DNA of 61,869 nucleotides from Desulfotignum sp. (GCA_011390335.1 JAABSO010000025.1:1-61869); one strand, 5' to 3'; shown: positions 1 to 9,384, counted from the stretch's first letter. The notes: generated by a model from the letters alone, not told the origin. Made by a program: numbers and translations.

Positions 1-375
1 AGTGCGGATGGAAGCGTGACGGTCGAGACTCGTTGGATGGAGGGAAAGGATAATTCGTGAACGAATTTGTTCTTGACATAAGCCTTCTCATGGAAGTTTA
101 CCGTTCTTAACGCTGCGCATGCCCAACACCATGTAACAACCGTGTCAGAATGGGATTCAGCCAACAGACCCCGCCCCCCACTGGCCGCTGCCAGCAATTG
201 CCGATACCCGGTGAAGCAGAGTCTTCAGGAAGCAGAGTCTTCAGGCGGTCCCAATCCGGATCATCCCCACCTGTGTGGGGAAAAGATCATTTTCTGAACA
301 TGAAACAGACTACGGGCCGGTCAGTTCTTTTCCCGATTCAAGAGAGGTGATCAGGGTGCGGCCGGAGATTTTCCG
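1..375. other. Intergenic region with possible 3' end of a gene
   Basis: No complete gene is seen. Frame +1 is open from the window edge to a TGA at 58-60 and could be the last 19 codons of a gene starting outside the window. A perfect 7-bp inverted repeat (AATTCGT, 2-nt spacer) lies at 52-67, so it overlaps that stop. A 16-bp unit is repeated in tandem at 214-245. A short hairpin with a CCCCAC stem lies at 265-280 but has no T-tract, so it is only a weak candidate for the end of the minus-strand operon that finishes at 376. Confidence 0.4.
214..245. repeat. 16-bp perfect tandem duplication
   Basis: The unit AAGCAGAGTCTTCAGG occurs at 214-229 and again directly at 230-245. It lies in non-coding sequence and is probably a slippage duplication. 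Confidence 0.9.
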
Positions 376-1032
376 TCATGGGCGGCTGTCCGGGGCCAAC
401 AGGGTTGACAGCTGCTGTATCACCGGTGCCAAATCTTGGCGGTGCCCGGGCGGAACCATCAGCACGGGGATCGCCTCGTTGGGTACGAACCGGTTGTCGA
501 GCGGATCAGGTTCATCCGCCGGGAACCGGGTCAGCATGTCGGACAGATTGCCGGAAAATCCGTGCGAATCCAGGTGTTCGATGGCCTGCAAAAAGACGTT
601 GTTCATCGTCAACACCCATGGCGGCACCTGTGCAAAGCCTGTGTTCTTACAACCTTTATCCGACATCAATGCCCGGCAGCCGAACGGCCTGACATCATAA
701 ACAGTGCACAGGTCATTTTCCAGCAAAGGGCATTTGCCCCATGAGGGATCATTTTCTTCATCCGGCAGATCTGTGCCTTCCATGCACAATCGGGCAAACC
801 GGTTTGTGGTCATTCCGGGAAGATACCGTTTTGCCGGAAATTTCTGTGTTATTCTTGTGTAAAGTGCTTTGTTTTGGGCAGACGGTAGAAAAAAGGTTAT
901 AAAACGGGCCTCCAGGCTGGTCAGTGTCACATTGCAGGTACAGCAGTGGGCACATTTCGGACGGCATGCCTTTGTCACAGAAGCCATGACTTTATCATAC
1001 AGCAGATAAATTTTTTTGAGCCGGTCAATCAT
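376..1032 (-). CDS. YkgJ-family cysteine-cluster protein
   Basis: 218 aa. The N-terminal half carries C23-x3-C27-x2-C30-C31, and further cysteines lie at about 83, 101, 109, 119 and 128, the last set within a CPLLENDLCTVYDVRPFGCR stretch. This is the signature of the YkgJ family, thought to chelate zinc or an iron-sulfur cluster. Biochemical function is not established for most members. The C-terminal ~80 residues have no motif I recognise. There is no signal peptide or membrane segment, so the protein should be cytoplasmic. It is the last gene of the nqr-pyr train, 22 nt after pyrE on the same strand, so it is probably co-transcribed; a link to pyrimidine synthesis is not implied by the sequence. 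Confidence 0.8.
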   Translation of the reverse strand: MIDRLKKIYLLYDKVMASVTKACRPKCAHCCTCNVTLTSLEARFITFFLPSAQNKALYTRITQKFPAKRYLPGMTTNRFARLCMEGTDLPDEENDPSWGKCPLLENDLCTVYDVRPFGCRALMSDKGCKNTGFAQVPPWVLTMNNVFLQAIEHLDSHGFSGNLSDMLTRFPADEPDPLDNRFVPNEAIPVLMVPPGHRQDLAPVIQQLSTLLAPDSRP

Positions 1033-1054
1033 GGGATGAATCTACGCGTGACCT

Positions 1055-1732
1055 CTACGCTGTGCCGTATTGCGCCAGGTAGGTGTCGATTTTTTCCATC
1101 ATGGCATCATCCAGGATGATCCGGCTGTTGATCTCTTTGTTGTGCAGAAAAGTGGTGATGTCGGACAGGGTGACAATGGCATAAATGGGGATGCCCAGGG
1201 TTTGTGCCACCTCTGCCAGGGCGTTCTGGTCGGTGGTGCCTTTTTCCTGGCGGTCCACGCTGATGACGATGCCATTGACCTGTGGATTTCCGCTGGTTTT
1301 CAGGATGTCGAGGGATTCTCTGATGGCCTTGCCCGAGGTGATGACATCATCCACCAGAATCAGCCGGGTGTCCCCGTCCAGGCCCATGCCCACGGTGCTG
1401 CTTTTGTCTGCATAGGTTTTGGCTTCCTTGCGGTTGAACACATAGCCTTTGTCTATCTCCATGTCAGACAGGGCCATGGCTGTGGACACACACAAAGGAA
1501 TCCCTTTGTAGGCAGGCCCGTAAATGCCGTCAAATGCAGTGTTGAAATGGTCGTGCACGGCACGGGCATAGTAGGTGCCCAGCTGTTTGATCTTGGCCCC
1601 TGTGTCAAACATGCCGGTGTTGATGAAATAGGGGGCGATTCTCCCGCTTTTGAGTTGAAATTCTCCGAATGTCAGGGCGTTGCACTGGACAAGAAAGGTG
1701 ATGAAAGATTCCTGATAGGTCATTTGGGTCAT
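1055..1732 (-). CDS. pyrE: Orotate phosphoribosyltransferase
   Basis: 225 aa, normal length. It converts orotate and PRPP to orotidine 5'-monophosphate, the fifth step of UMP synthesis. The PRPP-binding motif LVDDVITSGKA is at residues 126-136. The YGPAYKGIPL segment (71-80) and the catalytic-loop region FNRKEAKTYADKS (about 99-111) are in the expected order. It follows pyrK with a 51-nt gap on the same strand, grouping three pyrimidine genes in the order pyrD-pyrK-pyrE. The start gives a standard N-terminus, and no oddities are seen. Confidence 0.95.
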   Translation of the reverse strand: MTQMTYQESFITFLVQCNALTFGEFQLKSGRIAPYFINTGMFDTGAKIKQLGTYYARAVHDHFNTAFDGIYGPAYKGIPLCVSTAMALSDMEIDKGYVFNRKEAKTYADKSSTVGMGLDGDTRLILVDDVITSGKAIRESLDILKTSGNPQVNGIVISVDRQEKGTTDQNALAEVAQTLGIPIYAIVTLSDITTFLHNKEINSRIILDDAMMEKIDTYLAQYGTA

Positions 1733-1783
1733 TGGATCCTCTGTTTGTTTGTGGAAGGTTTTCCGGGCTGTTTTCCTGTGATA

Positions 1784-2605
1784 TCACTGGCAGCGCCAGG
1801 ACACATATTCGGACAAAGCAACCGGCTGCCCGGACTTGAGCAGGGCGGTGCGGTTGAAATCGGTCATTTTTTGCAGCTGGTCTGAATTAAATACCGGACC
1901 GTCCGTGCACACCACCTGGTCACTGCACACGCAGGCACCGCACACCCCGAACCCGCACCGCATATACCTCTCCAGAGATACCTGGCAAAGGATGCCGTGG
2001 GCTTCGCACAGGGTGAACACCGCGTGCATCATCATTTCCGGTCCGCAGGCATACACCATGTCAAACTGCGGCTGTGCCTGATCCTTCCGGCGCCGGATCT
2101 CTGCTGCCAGCAGATCAGTGACAAATCCCCTGTGTCCCAGGCTGCCGTCATCTGTTGTAAAATGGCGTTTGACGGCAAATCGTTGTGGATACAGGATAAA
2201 ATCCTTTGTTCTGGCCCCGTGGACAAAGTACAGGTTCGGATCCAGCCGTTCCACTAAGGGGGCCAACGGCGCCATGCCGCAGCCGCCGGCCACCACGGCC
2301 ACATGTGGAGAGGGGATGATATCAAACCCGTTGCCGAAAGGCCCCCGGATGCCCACCCAATCTCCCGGGGACAGGGACAGGGCCTGTCTGGAAAACCTTC
2401 CTTTGGCCTCAATGGTGATGCCGAACCGTTCTGGCCCATGATAGGAGATGGTGTAGGGTTTTTCATCCACTCCCGGGAGCCAGACCATGATGAACCGGCC
2501 CGGTTGAAAATCAATGGCCAAATCAAAAAACAGGGTGACAAAACCGGGGTTGTGTACGGTTTTTCTGGTTACCTGGACCATGACAGGTTTCCGGTCAAAT
2601 ATCAT
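1784..2605 (-). CDS. pyrK: Dihydroorotate dehydrogenase B, electron-transfer subunit
   Basis: 273 aa, ferredoxin-NADP reductase superfamily. It passes electrons from the FMN of PyrD through a 2Fe-2S cluster and FAD to NAD+. The FAD motif KPYTISYHG is at about residues 49-57. A Gly-rich nucleotide segment (VVAGGCGMAPLAPL) is near 104-117. The [2Fe-2S] cysteines are C217, C222, C225 and C233, the spacing typical of PyrK. Its ATG overlaps the pyrD stop as ATGA, so the two subunits should be made in step. Its presence shows that the adjacent PyrD is the NAD+-linked class 1B enzyme. Confidence 0.95.
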   Translation of the reverse strand: MIFDRKPVMVQVTRKTVHNPGFVTLFFDLAIDFQPGRFIMVWLPGVDEKPYTISYHGPERFGITIEAKGRFSRQALSLSPGDWVGIRGPFGNGFDIIPSPHVAVVAGGCGMAPLAPLVERLDPNLYFVHGARTKDFILYPQRFAVKRHFTTDDGSLGHRGFVTDLLAAEIRRRKDQAQPQFDMVYACGPEMMMHAVFTLCEAHGILCQVSLERYMRCGFGVCGACVCSDQVVCTDGPVFNSDQLQKMTDFNRTALLKSGQPVALSEYVSWRCQ

Positions 2606-3573
2606 GGGGTGTCTTTCCTGTCCCGGCTGGAACGGTCTTTTTTAATGGAAACCGGCTCATGGGTGGGTGTGCCGGTCAGATGGTGGGCCGCACCGATGAC
2701 CGCTTCTCTGGTGGTGTCATGGGCGTCCAGCCAGGCGTTCAGCTCCCGGTTTACCATGTCAAACACCTGGATACCCCGGTACCGCACGGCAGATCCCATG
2801 CCCACCAGGGAGGCTCCTGCCATGAACATCTCCAAAGCATCCTCACCCGTGGTGACCCCCCCTAAACCGATAATGGGGATGGACACGGCCCTGAAGATGT
2901 CATACACGCAACGGATTGCAATGGGTTTGATCATGGGGCCGGACAGGCCCCCTTTTTTGAATGCCAGCACCGGCATTTTCGCTTCGATGTCTATGACCAT
3001 GCCGGGGCCGGCCGTGTTGATGGCGCAGATGGCATCTGCCCCGGCATCTTCACATGCCTTTGCAATGCGGCCGATATCCGGGGCTGCCGGCGTGAGCTTG
3101 GCGATCAGCGGCACATCAATGACGCGTTTCACCGCAGCCGTGACAGCATGGGCCGCTTTTTCATCCACCCCGAACAGCATGCCGTGATGATCGGAATTGG
3201 GGCAGGAGATGTTGATTTCAATGCAGTCAGGTCCCTGGTCCGACACAAACCGGGCCACCTCGGCAAATTCAGCCACTGATCCGCCGTAGATGCTGGCATT
3301 GAGGGGAAAGTCCCGGTCCGAAAGGGCCTGCCATTCCGCATCCATGTTGTCGTATCCGGGGGTGGGAAGGCCCACGGCATTGATCATGCCGCATCCCAAG
3401 TCAATGACAGTGGGGTTGTTGTGGCCGTCCCGCCGGGCCGGGCCGATGGATTTCATGGTCACCAGGCCGCATCCGGCCCCGTGGACCCGGGACAGGATGG
3501 CGGCATTGTTGCCCAGGATGCCCGAGGCCAGCACCAGGGGGGTTTTCAATTGTATTCCCAGAAATTTATCCAT
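2602..3573 (-). CDS. pyrD: Dihydroorotate dehydrogenase (NAD+), catalytic subunit
   Basis: 323 aa, class 1B FMN-dependent TIM barrel. It oxidises dihydroorotate to orotate. The catalytic cysteine is C124 in EINISCPNSD; class 2 enzymes have serine here. A C-terminal phosphate-binding stretch (GLGGVTTGEDALEMFMAGA) holds FMN. It starts only 6 nt after the nqrF stop and overlaps pyrK by 4 nt, so it sits in the same transcription unit as the sodium pump. The last ~25 residues are rich in K, R and D and look like a species-specific tail. Confidence 0.95.
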   Translation of the reverse strand: MDKFLGIQLKTPLVLASGILGNNAAILSRVHGAGCGLVTMKSIGPARRDGHNNPTVIDLGCGMINAVGLPTPGYDNMDAEWQALSDRDFPLNASIYGGSVAEFAEVARFVSDQGPDCIEINISCPNSDHHGMLFGVDEKAAHAVTAAVKRVIDVPLIAKLTPAAPDIGRIAKACEDAGADAICAINTAGPGMVIDIEAKMPVLAFKKGGLSGPMIKPIAIRCVYDIFRAVSIPIIGLGGVTTGEDALEMFMAGASLVGMGSAVRYRGIQVFDMVNRELNAWLDAHDTTREAVIGAAHHLTGTPTHEPVSIKKDRSSRDRKDTP

Positions 3574-3579
3574 GACGGA

Positions 3580-4794
3580 TCAGCTGAACTTGTCGAAAAA
3601 AATCATATCATCCTCCACCCCCAGCTCATACAGGGATTCAATGACCGCATCGATCATGGGCGGGGGGCCGCACAGGTAGTATTCGATTTCCGTGGGGTCT
3701 TCATGGTCATTGAGATAGGAGTCGATCAAATGGGTGTGGATAAACCCGGTGAGCCCGGTCCAGTTGTCCTCTTTTTCCGGGCTGGACAGGGCCACATGAT
3801 AGGTGAAATTGTCGTACCGTTCTGCCAGGTCCGTGAACTCCTCATGGTAAAACATCTCCTTGACAGACCGTGCCCCGTACCAGAAGGAGATCTTGCGGTT
3901 GCTGTTGATACCTTCGAGCTGGTGAAGAATATGGCTGCGCAACGGTGCCATGCCGGCCCCGCCGCCGATGAAACACATCTCTTTGTCCGTGTCCTTGGCC
4001 ATGAAATCGCCATAGGGGCCGCTGATTTTCACCTTGTCCCCGGGTTTGAGGCCGAACACGAACGATGAGCCGAATCCCGGCGGGATTCCTTCGGTGCCCG
4101 GAGGCGGGGTGGCAATGCGGATATTGAGTTTGATGATATCTTTTTCATGGGGTGCATTGGCCATGGAATAGGCCCGGAATCCCGGCTTGATCCCTTTGGC
4201 TGCCAAATCGAACAGATTGTATTTTTTCCATTCACTCACATACTTACTGTCAATGTGAAAGTCCTTGAAGGTCAGCTCGTATTCAGGTACATCGATCTGG
4301 ATATAGGCACCGGCTTCAAATTCAATGGGTTCTTCAGGCTCCAGTACCAGTTCCTTGATAAAGGTGGATACATTGTCATTGGACACCACAACAGCGTTGA
4401 CCTTTTTGATACCGAAAATGGACTCCGGCACCTGGATGGCCATATCCTCTTTGACCTTGAGCTGGCAGGACAGCCGGATATTTTCCAATTTTTCCTTTCT
4501 GGACAGATGGGCCAGCTCCGTGGGCAGGATGGCGCCTCCCCCGTCCTTTACCTTGCATTTGCACATGGCACAGGACCCGGAACCACCGCAGGCGGAAGGC
4601 AGAAAAATCTCATTTTGTGCCAGGGCCGACAACAGCGTGGGATTGCCGGAAACCGTGAGTGTATCGTCTTTGCTGTCGTTAATGGTAATGGTATGGCTGC
4701 CCTGGGTGGTGACTTTGGCTTCCACAAATAAAAGTACAAACACAAGGATAATGATCACGCCGGAAAATATCAACAAACTGATAAGGTAAATCAC
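3580..4794 (-). CDS. nqrF: Na+-translocating NADH:quinone reductase subunit F
   Basis: 404 aa, the NADH-oxidising subunit of Na+-NQR. An N-terminal membrane helix (about 3-24) is followed by a plant-type ferredoxin domain with cysteines C69, C75, C78 and C110, nearly the same positions as in Vibrio NqrF. An FAD domain with RAYSMAN and an NADH domain with GGGAGMAPLRS come next. NADH gives a hydride to FAD, then single electrons pass through the 2Fe-2S centre into the membrane subunits. It is the last nqr gene and lies 6 nt before pyrD. Confidence 0.96.
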   Translation of the reverse strand: MIYLISLLIFSGVIIILVFVLLFVEAKVTTQGSHTITINDSKDDTLTVSGNPTLLSALAQNEIFLPSACGGSGSCAMCKCKVKDGGGAILPTELAHLSRKEKLENIRLSCQLKVKEDMAIQVPESIFGIKKVNAVVVSNDNVSTFIKELVLEPEEPIEFEAGAYIQIDVPEYELTFKDFHIDSKYVSEWKKYNLFDLAAKGIKPGFRAYSMANAPHEKDIIKLNIRIATPPPGTEGIPPGFGSSFVFGLKPGDKVKISGPYGDFMAKDTDKEMCFIGGGAGMAPLRSHILHQLEGINSNRKISFWYGARSVKEMFYHEEFTDLAERYDNFTYHVALSSPEKEDNWTGLTGFIHTHLIDSYLNDHEDPTEIEYYLCGPPPMIDAVIESLYELGVEDDMIFFDKFS

Positions 4795-4812
4795 TGCATG
4801 CTCCTTGTTATG

Positions 4813-5421
4813 CTAGAGGGTAATTCCTGAAAACATCATAAAGGTCATGGCCATAAGTCCTGCAATGATCATGATGAAACCAAACCCGTCCAGCCCGGCC
4901 GGCACATCTGCATACCGCACTTTTTTGCGGATGGCGGCCATGGACACGATGGCCAGCATCCACCCGGTACCGGACCCGGCCCCGAAAACCACGGACTCAA
5001 TAAATGTGTGGTTCCGCTCCACCATGAACAAGGATGTTCCCAGAATGGCGCAGTTTACGGCAATCAGGGGTAAAAACACCCCCAGGCTGGCATACAGTAG
5101 CGGAGAATACCGGTCAATGACCATCTCAACCGCCTGAACGATGGCGGCGATCACCGCAATAAAGGTGATGAATTTTAAAAAACTCAAATCCATTTCCGGA
5201 AACCCGGCCCAGGCCAGTGCCCCGGGGGCCAGCAGGCCGTGGTATATCAACCAGTTCACAGGGCTGGTAACCGTCAGCACAAAGATGACGGCAAACCCCA
5301 GACCGGTTGCGGTTTCAATGGTTTTGGATACGGCAATGAATGAACAAATGCCCAAGAAATAGGCCAGCAGGATATTGCCGATGAAAACGGAATTGACAAA
5401 CAGACTCAGCAGATCGCCCAT
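4813..5421 (-). CDS. nqrE: Na+-NQR subunit E
   Basis: 202 aa, six predicted membrane helices, homologous to RnfA. Together with NqrD it forms a symmetric pair that holds an intramembrane iron centre and part of the sodium path. The N-terminal [19 protein letters not shown] and the conserved [14 protein letters not shown] segment are typical of the family; the Cys in the latter is the expected iron ligand. It lies 9 nt after nqrD and 18 nt before nqrF. Confidence 0.95.
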   Translation of the reverse strand: MGDLLSLFVNSVFIGNILLAYFLGICSFIAVSKTIETATGLGFAVIFVLTVTSPVNWLIYHGLLAPGALAWAGFPEMDLSFLKFITFIAVIAAIVQAVEMVIDRYSPLLYASLGVFLPLIAVNCAILGTSLFMVERNHTFIESVVFGAGSGTGWMLAIVSMAAIRKKVRYADVPAGLDGFGFIMIIAGLMAMTFMMFSGITL

Positions 5422-5430
5422 GGCAGCTCC

Positions 5431-6063
5431 TTATTTTTTTTCATGGGATACGCCGGGCAGGCTGTTCTTGAGCCATACCAGCAGACCGATGATGAAAAAT
5501 GCCCCGGGCGCCAGCACCATGATGCCCATGTCCTGAAATCCCATATCATACAAAAACTGCGGGATAACCGAAAACCCAAAAAACTGCCCGGATCCCAGCA
5601 GTTCCCGCAAAAACGCCACAGCCACCAGGATCATGCTGTATCCTAAGCCGTTGGCAATTCCATCCACAAAGGAATCAGCCGGGTTGTTGGCCATGGCAAA
5701 GGCCTCGGCCCTGCCCAGAATAATGCAGTTGGTGATGATCAAACCCACAAAAATGGACAGCTGCTTTGAGATGTCATACAAAAAGGCTTTGAGTATCTGG
5801 TCGGTGACGATCACCAGGGAGGCAATGACGGTCAGTTCCACAATGATCCGGATATTGGAGGGGATCCAGTGGCGCAAAGATGAGATAATCAGGCCGGAAA
5901 ATGCGGCTACCAGAGTCAGGGCAATGCTCATGACCAGGGCGGTGGACATTTTGACGGTGACCGCCAGGGCCGAACAGATGCCCAGCACCTGGTAGGCAAC
6001 CGGATTCTCTCTCCAGACGCCCTTGATCAATATTTCCTTATAATGGGACAGATCAGTGTGCAT
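5431..6063 (-). CDS. nqrD: Na+-NQR subunit D
   Basis: 210 aa, six predicted membrane helices, homologous to RnfE. The conserved ITNCIILGRAEAFAMANNP segment supplies the partner cysteine to that of NqrE for the intramembrane iron centre. It begins 11 nt after nqrC and ends 9 nt before nqrE, in the normal nqr order. No unusual feature is seen. Confidence 0.95.
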   Translation of the reverse strand: MHTDLSHYKEILIKGVWRENPVAYQVLGICSALAVTVKMSTALVMSIALTLVAAFSGLIISSLRHWIPSNIRIIVELTVIASLVIVTDQILKAFLYDISKQLSIFVGLIITNCIILGRAEAFAMANNPADSFVDGIANGLGYSMILVAVAFLRELLGSGQFFGFSVIPQFLYDMGFQDMGIMVLAPGAFFIIGLLVWLKNSLPGVSHEKK

Positions 6064-6074
6064 GCAAAATATCC

Positions 6075-6818
6075 TTATTCATCCAGTATGGTTTCTAAAT
6101 TTGTCTGGCTTCCTTTTTTCTGGCGGAAAATAACGGAAACCGATTCATATTTTGTCAGGGTTTCCTCCAGCCCCTCGCTCAGGTATCTGCCGGTGAGGGT
6201 GGCACCGGAAATGCCGTCCACATAGTGGTCCTGGAGTTTTTCAGGCAGGTTTTCCACCTTGCCTTTGGCAATACCTACGGAAACCAGCTGGTTGCTGGCA
6301 TTCAGAATTTTTTTGCCTTCAAAATTTTCCTGGAACCAGTTGCTTTCAATCTCTCCGCCCAGGCCCGGGGTTTCTGAATGGCTGTATACGGAAAATCCGG
6401 CAACGGTTTCCCCATCCTGTTCGAATGCCAGATATCCATGGATCTTGCCCCACAGCCCCCGGGTGCTGATGGGAACAATATAGCCCTGCACCTTCTGATC
6501 GGTGTGGATGAGATAGAGCTGCAGGCTGTTGCCGGCAGGGGTTTCCACGATCCGGCCCCGGGGGTCCACATGGACCTCCCGGATATGGGCATCATAAATC
6601 TGTTTAATGTCTTCAGGTGTGGGTTTTTTGTCTTCCGGCACAAGGCCGGCAGCTTCCAGCAGGTTGGTTTTTTTGTCCAGGGCCATGTTTTCCAGCTGCC
6701 GTTCCTTGAGCATGGTGGCGGCGGAGGTTATCAGCACACTGAAGACCAGGGCGGTCACCAGGGCAAACAAAACTACATATATCCGGCTTTTCTTAAAAGA
6801 GCTTTTTTTATCAGACAT
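6075..6818 (-). CDS. nqrC: Na+-NQR subunit C
   Basis: 247 aa. One N-terminal helix (about 12-34) anchors a periplasmic FMN domain. The flavinylation motif SGATLTG starts at about residue 204, with T207 as the predicted covalent FMN site, homologous to RnfG. FMN attachment in this family needs ApbE, and no apbE gene is present in the window. The gene overlaps the nqrB stop by 8 nt. Length and motif order are normal. Confidence 0.95.
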   Translation of the reverse strand: MSDKKSSFKKSRIYVVLFALVTALVFSVLITSAATMLKERQLENMALDKKTNLLEAAGLVPEDKKPTPEDIKQIYDAHIREVHVDPRGRIVETPAGNSLQLYLIHTDQKVQGYIVPISTRGLWGKIHGYLAFEQDGETVAGFSVYSHSETPGLGGEIESNWFQENFEGKKILNASNQLVSVGIAKGKVENLPEKLQDHYVDGISGATLTGRYLSEGLEETLTKYESVSVIFRQKKGSQTNLETILDE

Positions 6819-7974
6819 TGGGTATCCTCTTTGAAATTCTGTGTTTCATGACCAGGTGGTCTAAAAGAGGGGCAAACACATTCATGAACAGGATGGCCAG
6901 CATCACGCCTTCGGCAAAAGCCGGGTTGGCCACCCGGAGGATCACGGTGAGAAATCCGATGAGAAATCCGAATATCCACCGGCCGGGATCGGTGCCGGGC
7001 GCTGATACCGGGTCTGTGGCCATAAAGGAAATACCGAACAAAAATCCGCCGGCACACAGATGATACAAAGGACCTGCATCTGCCCAGGTGCCTCTGGTGC
7101 CGGGCAGAAAATAAAACAGTATGGCGGTGATGACAAGGCCGGCAATCCCGCCTAAGATGATCCGAAAGTTGCCGATGCGGGTGACCATGAGAAACACCGC
7201 CCCGATCAGACAGCACAGGGCCGAGGTTTCTCCGATGCTGCCCGGCACAAACCCGAAAAACAGGTTGGACAGGCTAAATCCCTGGTTTGACAGGGTTGAA
7301 AACAGGCTGGATCCGCCTTCTGCGTTAACTGCCAGCGCGGTTGCGCTGGTGATGCCGTCTACTGCATCGGCCCCTGCCACCCAGACGTTGCCGGACATGG
7401 TAACCGGATAGGAGAAAAACACAAATGCCCGGGCCGTCAATGCCGGATTCAAAATGTTTCTGCCGGTGCCGCCGAAAATCTCCTTGCCGATAACCACGCC
7501 AAAGGAGATCCCCATTGCCACCTGCCACAAAGGAATGGTGGGGGGCAGGGTCAAAGGAAACAGCAGTCCTGTGACCAGAAATCCTTCACTGATGGGATGG
7601 CGCCGGATGGCGGCGAACAGGATTTCCCAGAAAAAGCCCACCCCGTAAGAAACAATGATGATGGGCATCACCACCCATGCACCGGACAGAAAAGATGTCC
7701 AGAAATCCAGTGTTTCACCCCTTGCCAGCCCAGACTGGTATCCGGTGTTGTAGATGCCGAAAAACAGCACCGGCAAAAGGGAGATGATCACAAAACTCAT
7801 ATACCGTTTCAGATCCAGGTGGTCCCGGATGAACGGCCCCAGTTTGTTTCTGGAAGACGGCAGAAAGAAAAAGGTTTTGGTGGCATCGAACAGCGGTCCC
7901 AGTTTGGCAAATTTTCCGGCTTTACTGAAATCATATTCCAGCAGCGCAAATATTTTTTTGATGGGATTGATCAT
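6811..7974 (-). CDS. nqrB: Na+-NQR subunit B
   Basis: 387 aa, multi-spanning membrane subunit homologous to RnfD. It carries the second covalent FMN, at T212 of GITSATALA, as well as riboflavin and quinone sites in characterised enzymes. The canonical SGAT is SAT here (TSAT), which still offers the acceptor threonine. GGTGRNILNPALTARAF (about 168-184) is a strong family marker. It lies 9 nt after nqrA. Confidence 0.95.
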   Translation of the reverse strand: MINPIKKIFALLEYDFSKAGKFAKLGPLFDATKTFFFLPSSRNKLGPFIRDHLDLKRYMSFVIISLLPVLFFGIYNTGYQSGLARGETLDFWTSFLSGAWVVMPIIIVSYGVGFFWEILFAAIRRHPISEGFLVTGLLFPLTLPPTIPLWQVAMGISFGVVIGKEIFGGTGRNILNPALTARAFVFFSYPVTMSGNVWVAGADAVDGITSATALAVNAEGGSSLFSTLSNQGFSLSNLFFGFVPGSIGETSALCCLIGAVFLMVTRIGNFRIILGGIAGLVITAILFYFLPGTRGTWADAGPLYHLCAGGFLFGISFMATDPVSAPGTDPGRWIFGFLIGFLTVILRVANPAFAEGVMLAILFMNVFAPLLDHLVMKHRISKRIPNV

Positions 7975-7983
7975 ATTGTACCG

Positions 7984-9324
7984 TTATCCTTGTGTATCCT
8001 TGTGATGGGCATCCATACCCAAAGACAGAATCCGGGCCAGTTCAATTTTGGACGGGCAGGTGAAAGAGCAGAGTCCGCACCGGCAGCAGTCCAGAAGACC
8101 CAGCTCCAGGGCTTCTTCAATGTCGTCGCTTACAAGGGCCTTCATGATGAAACTGGGCATCAAATCAACAGGGCAGATCTTTTCACAATAACTGCAGTTG
8201 ATGCAGGCCCTTTCTTCGCCATGCATGGTACAGTCCATCAGCACTTTTCTGTCCACAAGGCTGGACAGAAATGCTTTGGACACAGTAGGTTTATTCAGTC
8301 CCGGCCGGATAAAGCCGAACATCTCATCTCCCGGTGCATCCGGGATGATATTCAAGGTATTTTCAAAAAACCCCAGGTGGGCATCCGGGTCTTTTATCCG
8401 GCCGTTGAGCTGGCCCGTGGTGATGAGGCTGCCAGGGGGGTAATTGCCTGCCAGAAGGTGGACAGGGGAACCCTGGCGGGTGATCATGTGGGGTTTTTTG
8501 TCGTTGCCCCTGGTTACGGTGACCATGGTATCAATCGGATATCGGCCGGTTTCAAGAAACTGTGCCATGCGCACCAGCCATTCGGCACCTATATACCAGG
8601 CTGCGTTCTCCTTTGCCTCTTTTTTGATGTGGTATAAAATCGTCCCTGGATCCCAGGCAGGGAAGATATCGGGTACCTGTAGCGTGATCAGGTGCTTTGC
8701 CGGTGCCAGAAGTGCAAGGGAATTTTTCCGGGCCGCCACAACCACCCTGTCTGAAAACCGTTTGAGTACGGACAGCCCGAATTCAAACTGCCGGATCTTG
8801 TCCTGGAGCACCAGGCCCGGATGGGGGGAGAATATGTCATTACCGTTGAGGCAGACAATTATCAGAGGCGGTGCTGCTGCGCTGTCTGCCGTATCTCTGG
8901 CCGGAAGCTGCCGCAGGGCCTGCCACAGTCCCCCTTGTTTGAGCTGGTCTGCCAGTTTTTGGCTTGGTATCTGTGACAGGTCTTTGGAAGACACCGGATC
9001 AAACTGGACAAAATCATCCATACCTTCCAGGGTGATGACCACTTCCAGCAGGCGCCGGCGACGTCCGAATAAAATTTTTTTCACCGTACCGGTACCAGGG
9101 GACACATATTGGATACTGGTGTCCCGCTTGTCACAGAACAATGGTGTGCCGGTATTGACCCGATCCTTTTCCTTTACCAGCAGTTTGGCGCGGATATGGG
9201 GAATGTCCAGGGCGGAAACCCCCACCGTGGCAGGCCTGGGAAGCCGTATGACACTGTTGTCCGGCATGCCGGAAAGTTTCAGTGTAAATCCTTTGGAAAG
9301 GCTGATTTTTTCCATGTGATTCAT
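7984..9324 (-). CDS. nqrA: Na+-NQR subunit A with two RnfC-like 4Fe-4S motifs
   Basis: 446 aa, first gene of the nqr operon. The N-terminal two thirds are NqrA-like: a barrel-sandwich start, DIPHIRAKLLVKEKDRVN, and the SPGTGTVKKI turn. NqrA in characterised enzymes is cytoplasmic, carries no cofactor and keeps only a remnant of the ferredoxin motifs found in its homologue RnfC. Here two complete motifs are visible: C374-x2-C377-x2-C380-x3-C384-P and C413-x2-C416-x2-C419-x3-C423-P. The gene order and the presence of NqrF (absent from Rnf) show this is an NQR operon, so the subunit looks intermediate between NqrA and RnfC. Confidence 0.93.
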   Translation of the reverse strand: MNHMEKISLSKGFTLKLSGMPDNSVIRLPRPATVGVSALDIPHIRAKLLVKEKDRVNTGTPLFCDKRDTSIQYVSPGTGTVKKILFGRRRRLLEVVITLEGMDDFVQFDPVSSKDLSQIPSQKLADQLKQGGLWQALRQLPARDTADSAAAPPLIIVCLNGNDIFSPHPGLVLQDKIRQFEFGLSVLKRFSDRVVVAARKNSLALLAPAKHLITLQVPDIFPAWDPGTILYHIKKEAKENAAWYIGAEWLVRMAQFLETGRYPIDTMVTVTRGNDKKPHMITRQGSPVHLLAGNYPPGSLITTGQLNGRIKDPDAHLGFFENTLNIIPDAPGDEMFGFIRPGLNKPTVSKAFLSSLVDRKVLMDCTMHGEERACINCSYCEKICPVDLMPSFIMKALVSDDIEEALELGLLDCCRCGLCSFTCPSKIELARILSLGMDAHHKDTQG

Positions 9325-9384
9325 AATTTCCGTGTTTATGCAGTTGATTCTGCCTGTTTCCTGGTATGTCCCGGCAGAAAATAC

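Noticed and set aside
3421..4068. 215-codon plus-strand frame across pyrD and nqrF
   Set aside because: Antisense to two certain genes and crosses their junction; no motif.
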